A stretch of 64,000 nucleotides of DNA, taken from positions 25,739,495 to 25,803,494 of the forward strand of contig NC_090187.1 of NCBI RefSeq assembly GCF_024679245.1, in the 5' to 3' direction. Under the pieces are notes generated by a model. The model was given only the letters and a program-made list of their open reading frames with translations. It had not been told where the DNA came from and did not search any database. Of the stretch, positions 63,401 through 64,000 are shown in pieces; the stretch's first letter is position 1, and every line of letters starts with the position of its first letter. The translations under genes were made by a program, and so were the position numbers. Origin of the DNA: Pseudorasbora parva (taxonomy: Eukaryota > Chordata > Actinopteri > Cypriniformes > Gobionidae).

Positions 63401-64000
63401 GATAATGCTAAATTATTTCTATTTTGTCGCTGCTGTGTGAACTGGCCCTTAGTATGAAGTATTAAATGTTTAGTATGAACATTTTCCACTATAAAAAACA
63501 TTTCGTGGAACGGAAAGGATCCATGAATGTTAAAGGTTCAACATGAAACCATCAATGCAAATAAAAGTGTACCTAAAGATGCCAAAATAGTTACGAAATG
63601 AGACCCACTGTTTGCATAGATAGCATTGCTGAGGCTGGAAATGAGATATTGTTTTCCCAGCAGTGACTCCTATATTAATGACCGTCAGTGAGACGGGCAC
63701 TGCGAGCGTATCAGGAGCTGGGAGCTAAAGAGAGACTGCGGGTTGCTCGCTTGTTCTCTTTGTAAGGTTACAGAGGTGCTATAAGAACAGAAAGGGCACA
63801 GGAAATGGAAACGTTTTTGACATATGTTGCCATTACGTAAGAGATGTGTCATGTGTCCAGCATATGGTTTGTCCTGGCAGTTTCTGAGCTTGGAACAAGC
63901 AGCATGCTGTCATGGTGCCACCAGATTATAATGGCACCTCCATCGCCACCAGCATGGGCGTTCTGGCACTTAACGGGTACTAATGCACCTGCTGCCCAGC
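63401..64000. other. non-genic stretch
   Basis: No gene or repeat recognised up to the window end. Confidence 0.5.

Overview
The window looks like non-genic DNA (intergenic or deep intronic) from a teleost fish, most likely a cyprinid (zebrafish/carp group). This rests on repeats I recognise: a DANA-like tRNA-derived SINE, two families of Tc1-like transposons, many TTAA-flanked palindromic elements (some with THAP-domain remnants), hAT-like elements with 8-bp target duplications, and very long (CA)n, (GA)n and (AT)n microsatellites. I found no convincing host exon, tRNA, rRNA, CRISPR array or bacterial-type gene. The recognisable coding sequences all belong to transposons and are broken or partial.

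Layout. 1-1.7 kb: hAT-like terminus, a perfect hairpin and two (GA)n tracts. 1.66-5.03 kb: two TTAA elements, the first split by a hAT-like element, the second with a THAP-like relic. 5.7-8.4 kb: two small inverted-repeat elements, compound CA/GACA repeats, a CA-associated repeat and a SINE. 8.6-9.6 kb: dead Tc1 transposon. 10.5-12.3 kb: two TTAA elements. 13.2-15.6 kb: old hAT-like element with a younger TTAA MITE inside. 16.7-18.7 kb: a TTAA element, a 181-bp (AC)n and a GTACC-rich foldback. 22.2-23.4 kb: hAT-like element with exact duplication. 24.1-27.5 kb: an older repeat split by two TTAA elements, one carrying two converging exon-like segments. 28.8-30.3 kb: TTAA element. 31.7-32.2 kb: purine-rich GAAA tract. 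32.5-35.6 kb: pogo-like TA element, half a TTAA element, GA/CA tracts and another inverted-repeat element. 36.1-37.1 kb: second dead Tc1. 38.5 kb: TTAA MITE. 39.6-40.1 kb: two AT-rich palindromes, one of 429 bp with perfect arms. 41.3-43.4 kb: TTAA element containing a Harbinger-like element. 44.5-46.8 kb: hAT-like element, then SINE. 46.9-49.1 kb: TTAA element split by a second 8-bp-TSD element. 51.9-52.6 kb: 710-bp tetranucleotide array. 54.4 kb: Tc1 MITE. 56.3-57.5 kb: TTAA element inside TTAA element. 57.7-59.7 kb: Harbinger-like element inside a CA-associated repeat. 60.9-63.4 kb: TTAA element split by a LINE, abutting another TTAA element that uses the same TTAA.

The main biology is layered transposition. 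Target duplications that can be read directly give the order of insertion at many loci. TTAA elements dominate (16 with both ends seen or nearly so, one truncated and one half copy, about 18 kb including nested DNA). No cooperating gene system was found. The most unusual items are the 429-bp palindrome, the TTAA element with converging THAP and non-THAP exons, and the shared TTAA junction at 62.6 kb.
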